From contig CAKQDU010000009.1 of the NCBI GenBank assembly GCA_934229625.1, positions 1 through 64,000 of the forward strand: a stretch of DNA of 64,000 bases. Reading direction: 5' to 3'. The notes beneath the pieces are model-generated. The model was not told the origin of the DNA. It made no database searches and was given only the letters and a program-made list of their open reading frames with translations. This DNA is from an uncultured Alphaproteobacteria bacterium (GTDB lineage Bacteria > Pseudomonadota > Alphaproteobacteria > RF32 > CAG-239). This document shows, piece after piece, positions 44,242 through 52,748 of the stretch (its first letter is position 1; each line of letters begins with the position of its first letter). A program made the translations under genes and the position numbers.

Positions 44242-44332
44242 TTTTCCTCTTTATAAAACTATTTTTTTGTCAGCATATCGCCAAAATGTTAAAATAATAT
44301 TTAAGATTTGTTTCTATTTTACAAAAAAATCC

Positions 44333-44360
44333 TTGCATTTACAGACGTTTTATGTATATT
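44333..44360 (+). promoter_or_regulatory. Promoter of rpsF-rpsR-rplI
   Basis: TTGCAT (44333-44338), 16 bp, TATATT (44355-44360). Confidence 0.6.
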
Positions 44361-44374
44361 GGCAGACGTCCCTT

Positions 44375-44396
44375 GCCGAATATTTTAAGATTCGGC
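44375..44396 (+). promoter_or_regulatory. rpsF leader hairpin (possible S6:S18 autoregulatory site)
   Basis: GCCGAAT pairs with ATTCGGC around ATTTTAAG, in the 5' leader of rpsF. S6:S18-binding leader hairpins with a CCG element are known before rpsF in many bacteria. The match here is by position and the GCCGAAT arm only. Confidence 0.4.
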
Positions 44397-44457
44397 TATA
44401 CATTAACCGACCAAATATGGTCATTTGTTGAGTTATCCATAAGGAGATATTAAAAAT

Positions 44458-44793
44458 ATGGCAAATTATGAAAGCGTTTTAATCGCTCGTCAGGACCTCG
44501 GCGCTTCTCAAATTAACACTCTCGTTTCAGATTTGAGCGAAGTGATTAAAAATGAAGGCGGCGAAGTCGTTAAAATTGATAACTGGGGATTGAAAAACCT
44601 TGCTTATCGCATCAAAAAAAACCGTAAAGGTTATTATGTTTTGTTAAACATTGTTGCTCCGGCAAAGGCTGTTGCCGAATATGAAAGACTGGTTAGACTT
44701 AACGAAGATATTATTCGCTATATGACAGTCAAAGTAGAAGATTTCAACAACGATGCGGCTGAAGATGATTCCGCTGCTGTTGCAGAAGCATAA
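44458..44793 (+). CDS. rpsF: 30S ribosomal protein S6
   Basis: A 111-residue protein. [20 protein letters not shown], the [22 protein letters not shown] stretch and the acidic C-terminal tail ([17 protein letters not shown]) identify S6, which binds the platform of 16S rRNA as a dimer with S18. AAGGAGATATT precedes the ATG. First gene of the conserved rpsF-rpsR-rplI operon. Confidence 0.97.
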   Translation: MANYESVLIARQDLGASQINTLVSDLSEVIKNEGGEVVKIDNWGLKNLAYRIKKNRKGYYVLLNIVAPAKAVAEYERLVRLNEDIIRYMTVKVEDFNNDAAEDDSAAVAEA

Positions 44794-44806
44794 GGAGTTT
44801 ATCACA

Positions 44807-45031
44807 ATGGCTAAACAAACATTTTTCAAAAGAAAAACCTGCCCGTTCTCCGGCGAAAACGCTCTGAGAATTGACTATAAAGATGTAAAACTTCTGTCTC
44901 GCTATGTTTCAGAAAAAGGTAAAATTATTCCTTCACGCATCACTTCTGTTTCTGCTAAAAAACAAAGAGAATTGGCTCGCGCCATCAAACGCGCTCGTTA
45001 TATTGCTTTGTTACCATATGTTGCTATGTAG
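44807..45031 (+). CDS. rpsR: 30S ribosomal protein S18
   Basis: 74 residues from the ATG at 44807, which has AAGGAG upstream; the frame is open 18 codons further but without a ribosome site. [35 protein letters not shown] and [20 protein letters not shown] are standard S18. It partners S6 in the 30S platform. It lies 13 bp after rpsF. Confidence 0.97.
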   Translation: MAKQTFFKRKTCPFSGENALRIDYKDVKLLSRYVSEKGKIIPSRITSVSAKKQRELARAIKRARYIALLPYVAM

Positions 45032-45040
45032 GAGGATATG

Positions 45041-45526
45041 ATGGAAGTAATTTTGCTCGAACACGTAGAAAAATTAGGCAGAATGGGCGATAAAGTAAAC
45101 GTTAAAAACGGTTATGCCCGTAACTATTTGTTGCCTCAAGGCAAAGCTTTGCGCGCAACAGATGCCAATATGGCTTATTTTGAAGCTCAAAAAGCAGCTT
45201 TGGAAGCTCATAACAAAGAATTGTTTGAAGTCGCTTCTAAATTAGCAGAATCTTTGAACGGCTTTAACGCTGTTTTGATTCGTCAAGCTGCCGAAACAGG
45301 TCAATTGTATGGTTCTGTAACAATCCGCGATATCGCAGCCGCCATTAAAGATGCCGGTTTTGATGTTGCCCGTCGTTATGTTTACTTGGAAAAACCAATC
45401 AAAGATTTGGGTATTTATCAGGTAAAATTGAACTTGCACCCTGAAGTTTCTCAGACAATTCTGATTAACATTGCCAGAACTTCTGAAGAAGCTAAAAAAC
45501 AGGCTAAAGCTTATAATCAAGAATAA
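45041..45526 (+). CDS. rplI: 50S ribosomal protein L9
   Basis: A 161-residue protein. MEVILLEHVEKLGRMGDKVN and VKNGYARNYLLPQGKALRAT are the L9 N-terminal signature; the long helix and C-terminal domain are complete. Of two adjacent ATGs (45038, 45041) the second is chosen because GGAGG sits five bases before it and only two before the first. A strong terminator follows. Confidence 0.96.
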   Translation: MEVILLEHVEKLGRMGDKVNVKNGYARNYLLPQGKALRATDANMAYFEAQKAALEAHNKELFEVASKLAESLNGFNAVLIRQAAETGQLYGSVTIRDIAAAIKDAGFDVARRYVYLEKPIKDLGIYQVKLNLHPEVSQTILINIARTSEEAKKQAKAYNQE

Positions 45527-45549
45527 TTTTTATTCCGTTATAATCTTAT

Positions 45550-45580
45550 CCCTTTCATCTTTCGATGAAAGGGATTTTTG
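45550..45580 (+). terminator. Intrinsic terminator of the rplI operon
   Basis: CCCTTTCATC, loop TTTC, GATGAAAGGG, then ATTTTTG. Confidence 0.88.
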
Positions 45581-45617
45581 TTATATTTTTTTGATTAAAC
45601 ACATTTTAATTTTGCGG

Positions 45618-45645
45618 TTGACTTATGAAAAAAGACTGTTACAGA
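45618..45645 (+). promoter_or_regulatory. Module A promoter, orphan copy
   Basis: TTGACT (45618-45623), 16 bp, TACAGA (45640-45645). The spacer differs from the four pilin-linked copies. Confidence 0.68.
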
Positions 45646-45683
45646 ATTGGTACGTAAACAACATAATTTTAGAGAAAAGAAAG

Positions 45684-45740
45684 ATGAAAAATAAGCTATT
45701 CAAAGGTCTCTCTCTCTCTCTGCAAATCCTAATCATCTGA
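45684..45740 (+). CDS. Module A leader ORF with CT tract, orphan copy
   Basis: An 18-codon ORF (MKNKLFKGLSLSLQILII) with seven CT units (45708-45721). No pilin follows. The offset frame is still open from the tract to a TGA at 46001-46003. After LLRSARND it continues AERNNIAFKGLDVVRQYASK to SSCEKNNCIM. If the tract were in phase, it would give a 105-residue protein without the prepilin helix. Confidence 0.5.
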   Translation: MKNKLFKGLSLSLQILII

Positions 45741-45844
45741 TTAAAGGCATATTTTCTGCCGCTCAGCGTGTTTTTGCAGAGTTCAGCACAAAAAATCACA
45801 CATTCGGAAATAACAAGTTCAGAAGCAACTCTATAAAGGGTTCT

Positions 45845-45872
45845 GGATTGCTTCGCTCCGCTCGCAATGACG
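45845..45872 (+). repeat. Short dispersed repeat, orphan unit copy
   Basis: GGATTGCTTCGCTCCGCTCG then CAATGACG, within the orphan module A unit. Confidence 0.7.
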
Positions 45873-46044
45873 CTGAAAGAAACAACATCGCATTTAAGGG
45901 TTTGGATGTCGTGCGTCAATACGCCTCAAAAATCTTCAAAACTTCGGAGAGCGGTGTAGATAAAATGGTTTCTAGCTGCGAAAAAAATAATTGCATAATG
46001 TGATATTTTTGTAATAATATAACTAAAAAATGAAAGGAGTAAAA

Positions 46045-46434
46045 ATGAAATTGTATTCTAAAGAAGCCATGCTGTTAGGCGGATTATATACTGTTTTAGC
46101 TATTCCTTTCACTTATTTAAATGAATCAATCAGCGGAATCTTACTATTGTTGTTTATAGGTTTAGCAATAACGCTTTGTTTTAATAAAAAACTTAGATTT
46201 TTGGAACGTATGATTTCCGGCTATCCTAAAATTTCAAATTGCTTAAGTTCTATTGGTTGGTATCCCTATATTTTTATAATCTTTACAGTCAGTTTTATCG
46301 CTTCCGGTTATTTTTTTGATTATCAAGATGATTCAATAGAAAAAGTATTTTCAATTTTTGACTATGGTACAAGTATTTTGCTAGTTATTTCTTTGGTTTA
46401 TGCTATTTATAAAAATTTTAAGAAACAGTCATAG
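46045..46434 (+). CDS. Small membrane protein of unknown function
   Basis: 129 residues from the ATG at 46045, chosen for AAAGGAGTAAAA just upstream. Four hydrophobic segments are visible: MLLGGLYTVLAIPFTYL, GILLLLFIGLAITL, YIFIIFTVSFIASGYF and SILLVISLVYAIY. No family was recognised. It directly follows the orphan module A unit and may be expressed from its promoter. Confidence 0.7.
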   Translation: MKLYSKEAMLLGGLYTVLAIPFTYLNESISGILLLLFIGLAITLCFNKKLRFLERMISGYPKISNCLSSIGWYPYIFIIFTVSFIASGYFFDYQDDSIEKVFSIFDYGTSILLVISLVYAIYKNFKKQS

Positions 46435-46479
46435 ATTTCCATATCTCCGATTCACAATGAAGTAAGCAATAAAAAAGAG

Positions 46480-46505
46480 ACCCCGCGTCTAACGCGGGGT
46501 TTTCG
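46480..46505. terminator. Intrinsic terminator after the small membrane gene
   Basis: ACCCCGCG, loop TCTAA, CGCGGGGT, then TTTCG. A-rich on the other side, so it may work in both directions. Confidence 0.8.
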
Positions 46506-46511
46506 ATATAC

Positions 46512-46544
46512 AAAAATACCGGTTTGTAAAATAACAAACCGGTA
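46512..46544 (-). terminator. Intrinsic terminator of nifJ
   Basis: An 11-bp inverted repeat TACCGGTTTGT/ACAAACCGGTA, followed on the minus strand by ATTTTTG, about 70 bp past the nifJ stop. Confidence 0.8.
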
Positions 46545-46610
46545 CAGGCTTTTTGAAAATAACAATAAAATGACGCTCAGCACTCCAGAGGCGTTGCGTC
46601 AAATATTATA

Positions 46611-49600
46611 CTATTTATATTGGGACATATATTCCAATAAAGTATGTTTGTCATTAACGTTTTTCTGAGCTTTTTCCAGCAATTCTTCATAACGTGCCGG
46701 GTTCATCTTGTTGACAACCTGGAAACGTGTTTCACTAGACATAAACTCAGCCAAAGGTTTAGATGGAGCTTTAGAATCCAATGTCAACGGAGCTTTGCCT
46801 GCTGTTTCGTTCAACGGATTGAAACGGAACAAAGGCCAGCTGCCTGTTTCAACAGCATTCTTTTGGTGAGCCAAACCATCAGCCATATTCAAACCCTGGT
46901 TAATGCATGGGCAGTAAGCGATAATCAAAGACGGACCGTCATAGGCCTCAGCTTCGTTCATAGCTTTAATAACCTGCATATCGTTGGCACCCATAGCAAC
47001 CTGAGCCACATATACATTGCCGTAAGACATAGCAATCATAGCCAAATCTTTTTTCGGCAATTCTTTACCGGCTGTAGCAAATTTGGCAGAAGCGCCCATC
47101 GGAGTAGCTTTGGATTGTTGACCGCCGGTGTTAGAATATACGCCGGTATCGACAACCAAAATGTTGACATTGCGACCAGAAGCGATAACGTGGTCAACAC
47201 CGCCGAAACCAATATCATAAGCCCAGCCGTCACCACCGATAATCCATACGGATTTTTTAATCAGGTAGTCGGCGATTTCGCTCAAATGCTTAGCTTCTTC
47301 GCTGTTCATTGTTGCCAATTCAGCGCGCAAAGCAGCCACATTGTCGCGTTGAGCGTCAATTTCCATATCATTAGACTGAGGATTGCTCAAAATCTTTTCA
47401 GCAACTTCGCCCAATTCTGCTTTCATAGATTCCAGCAAAGTTTTGGCTGTAATTTGTTCGTGGTCAATAGAAACACGCATACCCAAACCAAATTCGGCGT
47501 TATCTTCAAACAAAGAGTTTGCCCAAGCCGGACCATGACCTTTTTCATCTTTGCAATAAGGTGTTGTCGGCAAGTTACCGGAATAAATTGAAGAACAACC
47601 TGTTGCGTTTGCCACAACCATACGGTCACCAAACAATTGAGTCAGCAATTTGATGTATGGAGTTTCGCCGCAGCCGGCGCAAGCACCAGAGAATTCAAAC
47701 AAAGGCTGAATCATTTGTGTTGTCTTCGGCAAGTTTTTAGCAACTTCGGTTCTCTTTACATAAGGCAATGTTTCAAAGAACTTCCAGTTAGCTTTTTCTT
47801 CTTCCAAGTGGTTTTCAATGTGGTCCATATTGATAGCGTGCAATTCCGGATTTTCTTTGTTTTTAGCCGGACAAGCTGTTACGCATACGCCGCAGCCTGT
47901 GCAGTCTTCAGGAGAAATTTGCAGCATAAACTTCTTACCAGCAAATTCTTTACCTTTATAGTCGGCAGTTTTCAAAGTAGCCGGAGCGTTCTTTAACTCT
48001 TCTTCCGAAGCAACTTTCATACGAATTACACCGTGCGGGCAAACGATTGAGCATTTACCGCATTGAATACAAGTATTTGCATCCCAAACCGGAACTTCGG
48101 TAGCGATGCAGCGTTTTTCATATTGAGTTGTAGCTGTCGGCCATGTACCGTCAACAACTTCTTGCAAATCAGAAGTTTTAATGCTGTCGCCGTTGTCGGC
48201 AATCAAAGTTGCAGTCAAGCCTTGTACAAATTTAGGAGCATCGGCCGGAACCGGAGCTTGGCGATGGAATGTAGATGTAACGTGGTCTGGATAAGAAACC
48301 TCGAACAAGTGTTCCAAAGAAGCGTCAACAGCGGCATAGTTCTTTTGTACAATAGCGTCGCCTTTTTTGCTGTAAGTCTTTTTAATGGCTGCTTTAATCT
48401 GCGCAATAGCTTCATCTTTCGGTAAAATGTTGGAAATTGCAAAGAAGCAAGTCTGCATAACGGTGTTAATACGCTGTCCCATACCGGTAGCACGAGCAAC
48501 TTCAACCGCGTTAATTGTGTATAATTTCAGGTGTTTAGCCAAAATTTCTTCTTGAACTTCAATTGGCAGATGTTCCCAAACTTCATCAGCTTTGTACGGA
48601 GCATTCAACAAGAATGTAGCGCCGTCTTTGGCAATGCGCAGAATATCTACTTTATTCATAAATTGGAATTGGTGACAAGCCACAAAATCTGCCGAAGTAA
48701 TCAAATAAGCCGAGCGAATCGGATTATCGGAAAAACGCAAGTGAGATGTGGTCATAGAGCCGGATTTACGAGAATCGTAAACAAAGTAGCCTTGACCATA
48801 TTTTCCGGCGTCTTCAGCAATGATTTTAATGGAGTTCTTGTTAGCGCCAACTGTACCATCGGCACCCAAACCAAAGAACACAGCACGCACAACATCGTCC
48901 GGTTCAACATCAAATTTAGCGTCATAAGCCAATGATTTGTGTGTCAAATCATCGTTAATGCCAACGGTAAAGCCGTTAATCGGAGCTGCGGAAACTGCAT
49001 TGTCAAACACAGCTTTAGCCATAGCCGGTGTAAATTCTTTAGAAGACAAACCATAGCGGCCGCCATAAATTTTTGGCAAGCTTGCCAATTTGCCGTTTGA
49101 AAAAGCTTGCGACAAAGCGGTAACAACATCCAAATACAAAGGTTCGCCCAAAGAGCCGGATTCTTTTGTTCTATCCAAAACAGAAACAGTTTTAACTGTT
49201 TTCGGCAGAGCTTTCAAGAAAGATTCGGTTGGGAACGGACGATACAAATGAACTTTCAAAACGCCCAGTTTAGCGCCGTGAGCGTTCAAATATTCAATAG
49301 CTTCTTCCACAGTTTCAGCGCCGGAACCCATAACTACGATAATATTTTCGGCATCTTCAGCACCAACATAGTCAACAACGTGATATTGACGACCGCTGAT
49401 TTTGGCGAATTTATCCATTTCTTCTTGAACAATGCCTTCAATTTTATCATAATATACATTAGCAGCTTCACGCCCCTGGAAGAACACATCCGGATTTTGC
49501 GCGGTACCGCGGATAACTGGATTTTCTGGACGCAAAGCATGTTCAGCGTTAAATTTGTAGTTAACATTTTTCAGCATTGCGCGCAAATCGTCATCAGACA

Positions 49601-50159
49601 GCAATTTAATCTTTTTAATTTCGTGAGAAGTTCTGAAACCGTCAAAGAAATGTAAAAAAGGAACGCGGGAACGCAAAGTAGCGGTTTGTGCAATGGCGGC
49701 CATATCATGAGCTTCTTGCACAGAATTTGAGCAAAGCATTGCAAAACCGGTCTGACGGCAGCCCATAACATCGGAGTGGTCGCCATAAATTGACAAAGCG
49801 TGATAAGCAAGTGAACGAGCCGCAACATGCATAACAAACGGCATCAATTCACCGGCGATTTTATACATATTCGGAATCATCAACAAAAGACCTTGAGAAG
49901 CCGTAAATGTTGTGGTTAAAGCACCTGCTTGCAAAGAACCATGACAAGCACCGGCAGCACCTGCTTCTGACTGCATTTCCTGCACTTCAGGAATCACGCC
50001 CCACAGATTCTTCTGCTTGGCGGCAGACCACGCATCGGCCCATTCACCCATCGGAGAAGACGGAGTAATAGGGTAAATAACGCAGACTTCGTTCATGCGG
50101 TGTGCAACAGAAGAACACGCTTCGTTGGCATCCATCATTTTCATTTTTACATCTGACAT
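46611..50159 (-). CDS. nifJ: Pyruvate:ferredoxin (flavodoxin) oxidoreductase
   Basis: A 1182-residue single-chain enzyme that converts pyruvate and CoA to acetyl-CoA, CO2 and reduced ferredoxin or flavodoxin. Domains in order: N-terminal domain with YPITPSSPMGEWADAW; transketolase-like and gamma regions; two 4Fe-4S motifs, CIQCGKCSIVCPHG and CTGCGVCVTACPAK; the proximal-cluster CAGCGETPY; and the thiamine diphosphate motif GGDGWAYDIGFGG...DTGVYSNTGGQ. The length is normal. It indicates anaerobic energy metabolism. It stands alone, with its own terminator. Confidence 0.97.
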   Translation of the reverse strand: MSDVKMKMMDANEACSSVAHRMNEVCVIYPITPSSPMGEWADAWSAAKQKNLWGVIPEVQEMQSEAGAAGACHGSLQAGALTTTFTASQGLLLMIPNMYKIAGELMPFVMHVAARSLAYHALSIYGDHSDVMGCRQTGFAMLCSNSVQEAHDMAAIAQTATLRSRVPFLHFFDGFRTSHEIKKIKLLSDDDLRAMLKNVNYKFNAEHALRPENPVIRGTAQNPDVFFQGREAANVYYDKIEGIVQEEMDKFAKISGRQYHVVDYVGAEDAENIIVVMGSGAETVEEAIEYLNAHGAKLGVLKVHLYRPFPTESFLKALPKTVKTVSVLDRTKESGSLGEPLYLDVVTALSQAFSNGKLASLPKIYGGRYGLSSKEFTPAMAKAVFDNAVSAAPINGFTVGINDDLTHKSLAYDAKFDVEPDDVVRAVFFGLGADGTVGANKNSIKIIAEDAGKYGQGYFVYDSRKSGSMTTSHLRFSDNPIRSAYLITSADFVACHQFQFMNKVDILRIAKDGATFLLNAPYKADEVWEHLPIEVQEEILAKHLKLYTINAVEVARATGMGQRINTVMQTCFFAISNILPKDEAIAQIKAAIKKTYSKKGDAIVQKNYAAVDASLEHLFEVSYPDHVTSTFHRQAPVPADAPKFVQGLTATLIADNGDSIKTSDLQEVVDGTWPTATTQYEKRCIATEVPVWDANTCIQCGKCSIVCPHGVIRMKVASEEELKNAPATLKTADYKGKEFAGKKFMLQISPEDCTGCGVCVTACPAKNKENPELHAINMDHIENHLEEEKANWKFFETLPYVKRTEVAKNLPKTTQMIQPLFEFSGACAGCGETPYIKLLTQLFGDRMVVANATGCSSIYSGNLPTTPYCKDEKGHGPAWANSLFEDNAEFGLGMRVSIDHEQITAKTLLESMKAELGEVAEKILSNPQSNDMEIDAQRDNVAALRAELATMNSEEAKHLSEIADYLIKKSVWIIGGDGWAYDIGFGGVDHVIASGRNVNILVVDTGVYSNTGGQQSKATPMGASAKFATAGKELPKKDLAMIAMSYGNVYVAQVAMGANDMQVIKAMNEAEAYDGPSLIIAYCPCINQGLNMADGLAHQKNAVETGSWPLFRFNPLNETAGKAPLTLDSKAPSKPLAEFMSSETRFQVVNKMNPARYEELLEKAQKNVNDKHTLLEYMSQYK

Positions 50160-50379
50160 AGATAGTATCCTTAAAAGTTTAAATTAAAATTACAAAACAT
50201 CAAAGGCTTAGCGCCAAAGGTTTTGTAGGGGTTACAAAACAATAATGTTTATGGCAGATTTATAGCATATACCTCACAAAAATCAAGTTTTTAAAGCAGT
50301 TTTACAACAGGCTTACATAATAGAGATATTACAAAGACACATATTAAATGACAAAAAATAAAAATTTTCAAAAAAAGCC

Positions 50380-50408
50380 TTGACTTTTGTCAAAGTGAAG
50401 GCTATAGA
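50380..50408 (+). promoter_or_regulatory. Promoter of the M16-like gene
   Basis: TTGACT (50380-50385), 17 bp, TATAGA (50403-50408). The rest of the 50160-50463 gap is AT-rich. It holds no ORF of note and also serves as nifJ upstream region. Confidence 0.72.
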
Positions 50409-50463
50409 TATATGCATATTTTAATTATTGACATATTTATTAACCCTTTAAATTATTATCGTT

Positions 50464-51720
50464 ATGAAGAAGGTTTTAGGAAATGGTGTAACCATTGTGT
50501 GCAAGTCTACAAGAGAGTTTGAGGAGATGTCTTTGACTTTCAAGTGTGGACACGTTAACGAGCCGGTCGTTGGTATCGCAGGTGTCTATGAGAAGCTTGT
50601 ATTGATGACTTCCAAGTTTCCAATGGGTTCTATTTTCGGTGGCTCAATGACTTCGTTCGTTGTGCGCAATGTGTCAGGTACCAACCCTGTTGACAGTGCA
50701 TTAGCCGCTTTGTTCAAAGGTTGTGTTAAACTCTCTGTTACAAAGGCAAGCTTGGCGAAGGCTGTTGAGGATATTGTAAAACATACCGAGGATTCTGTTC
50801 CTCTTCCTGAACGTCAGGTTAAGCTTGCTTACAAGCACACAGCTTTTGGTAACAGTACTATCTGGTCAATCGACGAGTACATTGCCAAACTTGAGGCTCT
50901 GACTGTTGATGATGTAAAGAAGTACATTGCTGACAACTTTGTTGGTAAGAACGTCGTAATTGCCTACAGTGGCAAGGAAGATGACATCGACAAGGTGGCA
51001 GAGGTTGTGCAGAAGTACTTTGGAAGTCTGCCGGAGGGCGACAAGAATGCTGATTGCACTCTTGACTATACCGGTGGTATTCAGATTATCCCTGGTGTGG
51101 GCGGTATCAATGTGGCTCGTCTTGGATGGAATTTGCCTAAGGAGTATAATACTGCTGAGACAAACATTCTGATGAGTATGTTGGCTGGTCGTCTTGAGCG
51201 TTCTCTTGCTGAGCAGAAAAATCCTGCTATTGCGATTGTCAAGATTGCAGGTTACTTTGGTCTTCGCACTTTGTGCGTGACGGTAACGTGTCCTGGCAAG
51301 CGTAACTTTGATGCTGCTATCAACATTTTGTTGGCAAACATCAAGCGTTTGCAGTTGTCTGAAGCGTCTGACCGTCGAATGGAAACAACCCGTTCTCGCG
51401 CTGCCACTGAGCGTCTTTGCGTTTCTAACGAGGTTCTTCCTCGTTCGGTAGAGGCTGCTTGGGCTTTGCTTGGTCGTAACATTGACTATGACGCAGACAG
51501 CATCATCAACAATATGTATGATGTTAATGCTCACGATGTTAAGATTGCTGCGAGGGAGATTTTCTCTCAGAAACCGACAGCCGTGTTCTACACTCGCAAG
51601 CCTTATCCGTCCTATGGAAAGATTGTAAAGGCTATCGCTTGTGACAGTGCTGCAGATGTTAAGCTTACGCCGGCGGAAAAAGCAGCTATGGAGGCTATTG
51701 ACGCCAGCAATCCTGCTTAG
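50464..51720 (+). CDS. M16 (insulinase-fold) protein lacking the zinc site
   Basis: A 418-residue protein with the two-domain M16B layout. LGNGVTIVC aligns with the M16 N-terminus, and a second half begins near GGIQIIPGVGGINVARLGWN. The catalytic HxxEH is replaced by GVYEK in GIAGVYEKLVLM: both histidines are lost and the Glu is kept. It is therefore probably non-catalytic, or a partner subunit. Codon use is unlike its neighbours: Lys is mostly AAG and Glu mostly GAG, against AAA/GAA elsewhere. No Shine-Dalgarno sequence precedes the ATG. Horizontal origin is possible. Location is uncertain, since no signal peptide is seen. Confidence 0.78.
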   Translation: MKKVLGNGVTIVCKSTREFEEMSLTFKCGHVNEPVVGIAGVYEKLVLMTSKFPMGSIFGGSMTSFVVRNVSGTNPVDSALAALFKGCVKLSVTKASLAKAVEDIVKHTEDSVPLPERQVKLAYKHTAFGNSTIWSIDEYIAKLEALTVDDVKKYIADNFVGKNVVIAYSGKEDDIDKVAEVVQKYFGSLPEGDKNADCTLDYTGGIQIIPGVGGINVARLGWNLPKEYNTAETNILMSMLAGRLERSLAEQKNPAIAIVKIAGYFGLRTLCVTVTCPGKRNFDAAINILLANIKRLQLSEASDRRMETTRSRAATERLCVSNEVLPRSVEAAWALLGRNIDYDADSIINNMYDVNAHDVKIAAREIFSQKPTAVFYTRKPYPSYGKIVKAIACDSAADVKLTPAEKAAMEAIDASNPA

Positions 51721-51763
51721 AATCTAATTATGCGGTAAAAGTTAAGTTTTTAACTTGATAACC

Positions 51764-51801
51764 TTAGTAGTCTTCTAAGTCTAATCTTAGTAATCTTCTA
51801 A
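51764..51801. repeat. Short direct repeat after the M16-like gene
   Basis: CTTAGTAGTCTTCTAA (51764-51779) and CTTAGTAATCTTCTAA (51786-51801) differ at one base. No function is evident. Confidence 0.6.
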
Positions 51802-51804
51802 ACC

Positions 51805-51840
51805 AAAGAGGTACGTTCTTTTAACGTACCTCTTTCTTTT
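51805..51840 (+). terminator. Intrinsic terminator of the M16-like gene
   Basis: A 13-bp stem AAAGAGGTACGTT/AACGTACCTCTTT with loop CTTTT, then CTTTTT. Confidence 0.88.
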
Positions 51841-51899
51841 TGTACTTGCATAATTGCCGGCAATAAACTATATACCTTAGCAAAAGGGAGAGTTATAAA

Positions 51900-52748
51900 A
51901 TGTTAGAAATATTGGCAGAAACTCTAATTGATAATATAAAGATTTTTCCGTTTCTGTTTGTCACTTATTTGTTTTTAGAATATTTAGAACGCAAAACTTC
52001 GGATAAAACTACTGCGGCTATTCAAAAAACGACAAAGGCCGGACCGTTTATCGGCGCTGTTTTAGGTGTTTTGCCGCAATGCGGATTTTCGGTTGTCGCC
52101 GCCAACTTGTTTGCCGCCCGTGTGATAACGATGGGTACGCTGATAGCAATTTTTCTTTCCACCTCAGACGAGCTATTGCCGATTTTAGTTTCTTATGAAG
52201 CTCCATTATCTCTGATTGCTTTAATTATCGGCTACAAAGCGGTGTGCGGAGTAGTATTTGGCTATTTAATTGATTTTTTAATAAACAGACATAAGCCTTT
52301 GCCTCTGCCGGATATTGAAACTCTTTGCCAAAATGAGCATTGCCATTGTGAAGATTCTGAGCCTATATGGAAACCGGCGCTTTATCATTCCGTGCGCATT
52401 ACACTATTTATTTTGATTGTCAGCTTAATATTAAATCTTCTTCTGCAATACTCTGGAAATTCTACTGATTTTACGCAAATTTTGCAATATCCTCTGCTTG
52501 GTGAAATGTTAAGCGCGTTAATCGGGCTGATTCCTAACTGCTCCGCTTCGGTTATTTTGACGCAGATGTACATTCTGAATTATATTGACTTCAGCACCAT
52601 GATGAGCGGCAGCTTGGTCAGCGGCGGAGTCGGCTTACTTGTTTTATTCAGAGTAAATCGCCCGTTAAAACAAAATTTAAAAATCATTGCCCTACTCTAT
52701 GTTTGCGGCTTGCTTGGCGGCTTATGCAGCAATCTGCTGGAATTTTAA
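51900..52748 (+). CDS. Putative heavy-metal/arsenic efflux permease (ArsP_2 type)
   Basis: A 282-residue polytopic membrane protein with about eight to ten hydrophobic segments. Two related motifs mark the inverted halves: GAVLGVLPQCGFSVVAANLF and LIGLIPNCSASVILTQMYIL. This is the pattern of the putative 10-TM metal exporter family. A His/Cys-rich loop (CQNEHCHCEDSE) lies between the halves and could bind metal. The substrate is not established. The start follows AAAGGGAGAGTTATAAA. Its end overlaps the convergent pilin 9 by 4 bp. Confidence 0.8.
   Translation: MLEILAETLIDNIKIFPFLFVTYLFLEYLERKTSDKTTAAIQKTTKAGPFIGAVLGVLPQCGFSVVAANLFAARVITMGTLIAIFLSTSDELLPILVSYEAPLSLIALIIGYKAVCGVVFGYLIDFLINRHKPLPLPDIETLCQNEHCHCEDSEPIWKPALYHSVRITLFILIVSLILNLLLQYSGNSTDFTQILQYPLLGEMLSALIGLIPNCSASVILTQMYILNYIDFSTMMSGSLVSGGVGLLVLFRVNRPLKQNLKIIALLYVCGLLGGLCSNLLEF

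Noticed and set aside
45623..45919. Minus-strand ORF containing VIASGAKQSRTLYRVASE
   Set aside because: This is the reverse translation of the short dispersed repeat and the module A leader, a familiar artefact in many genomes.
46644..49655. Several long plus-strand ORFs opposite nifJ
   Set aside because: Frame shadows of the nifJ codon pattern, without ribosome sites or recognisable domains.
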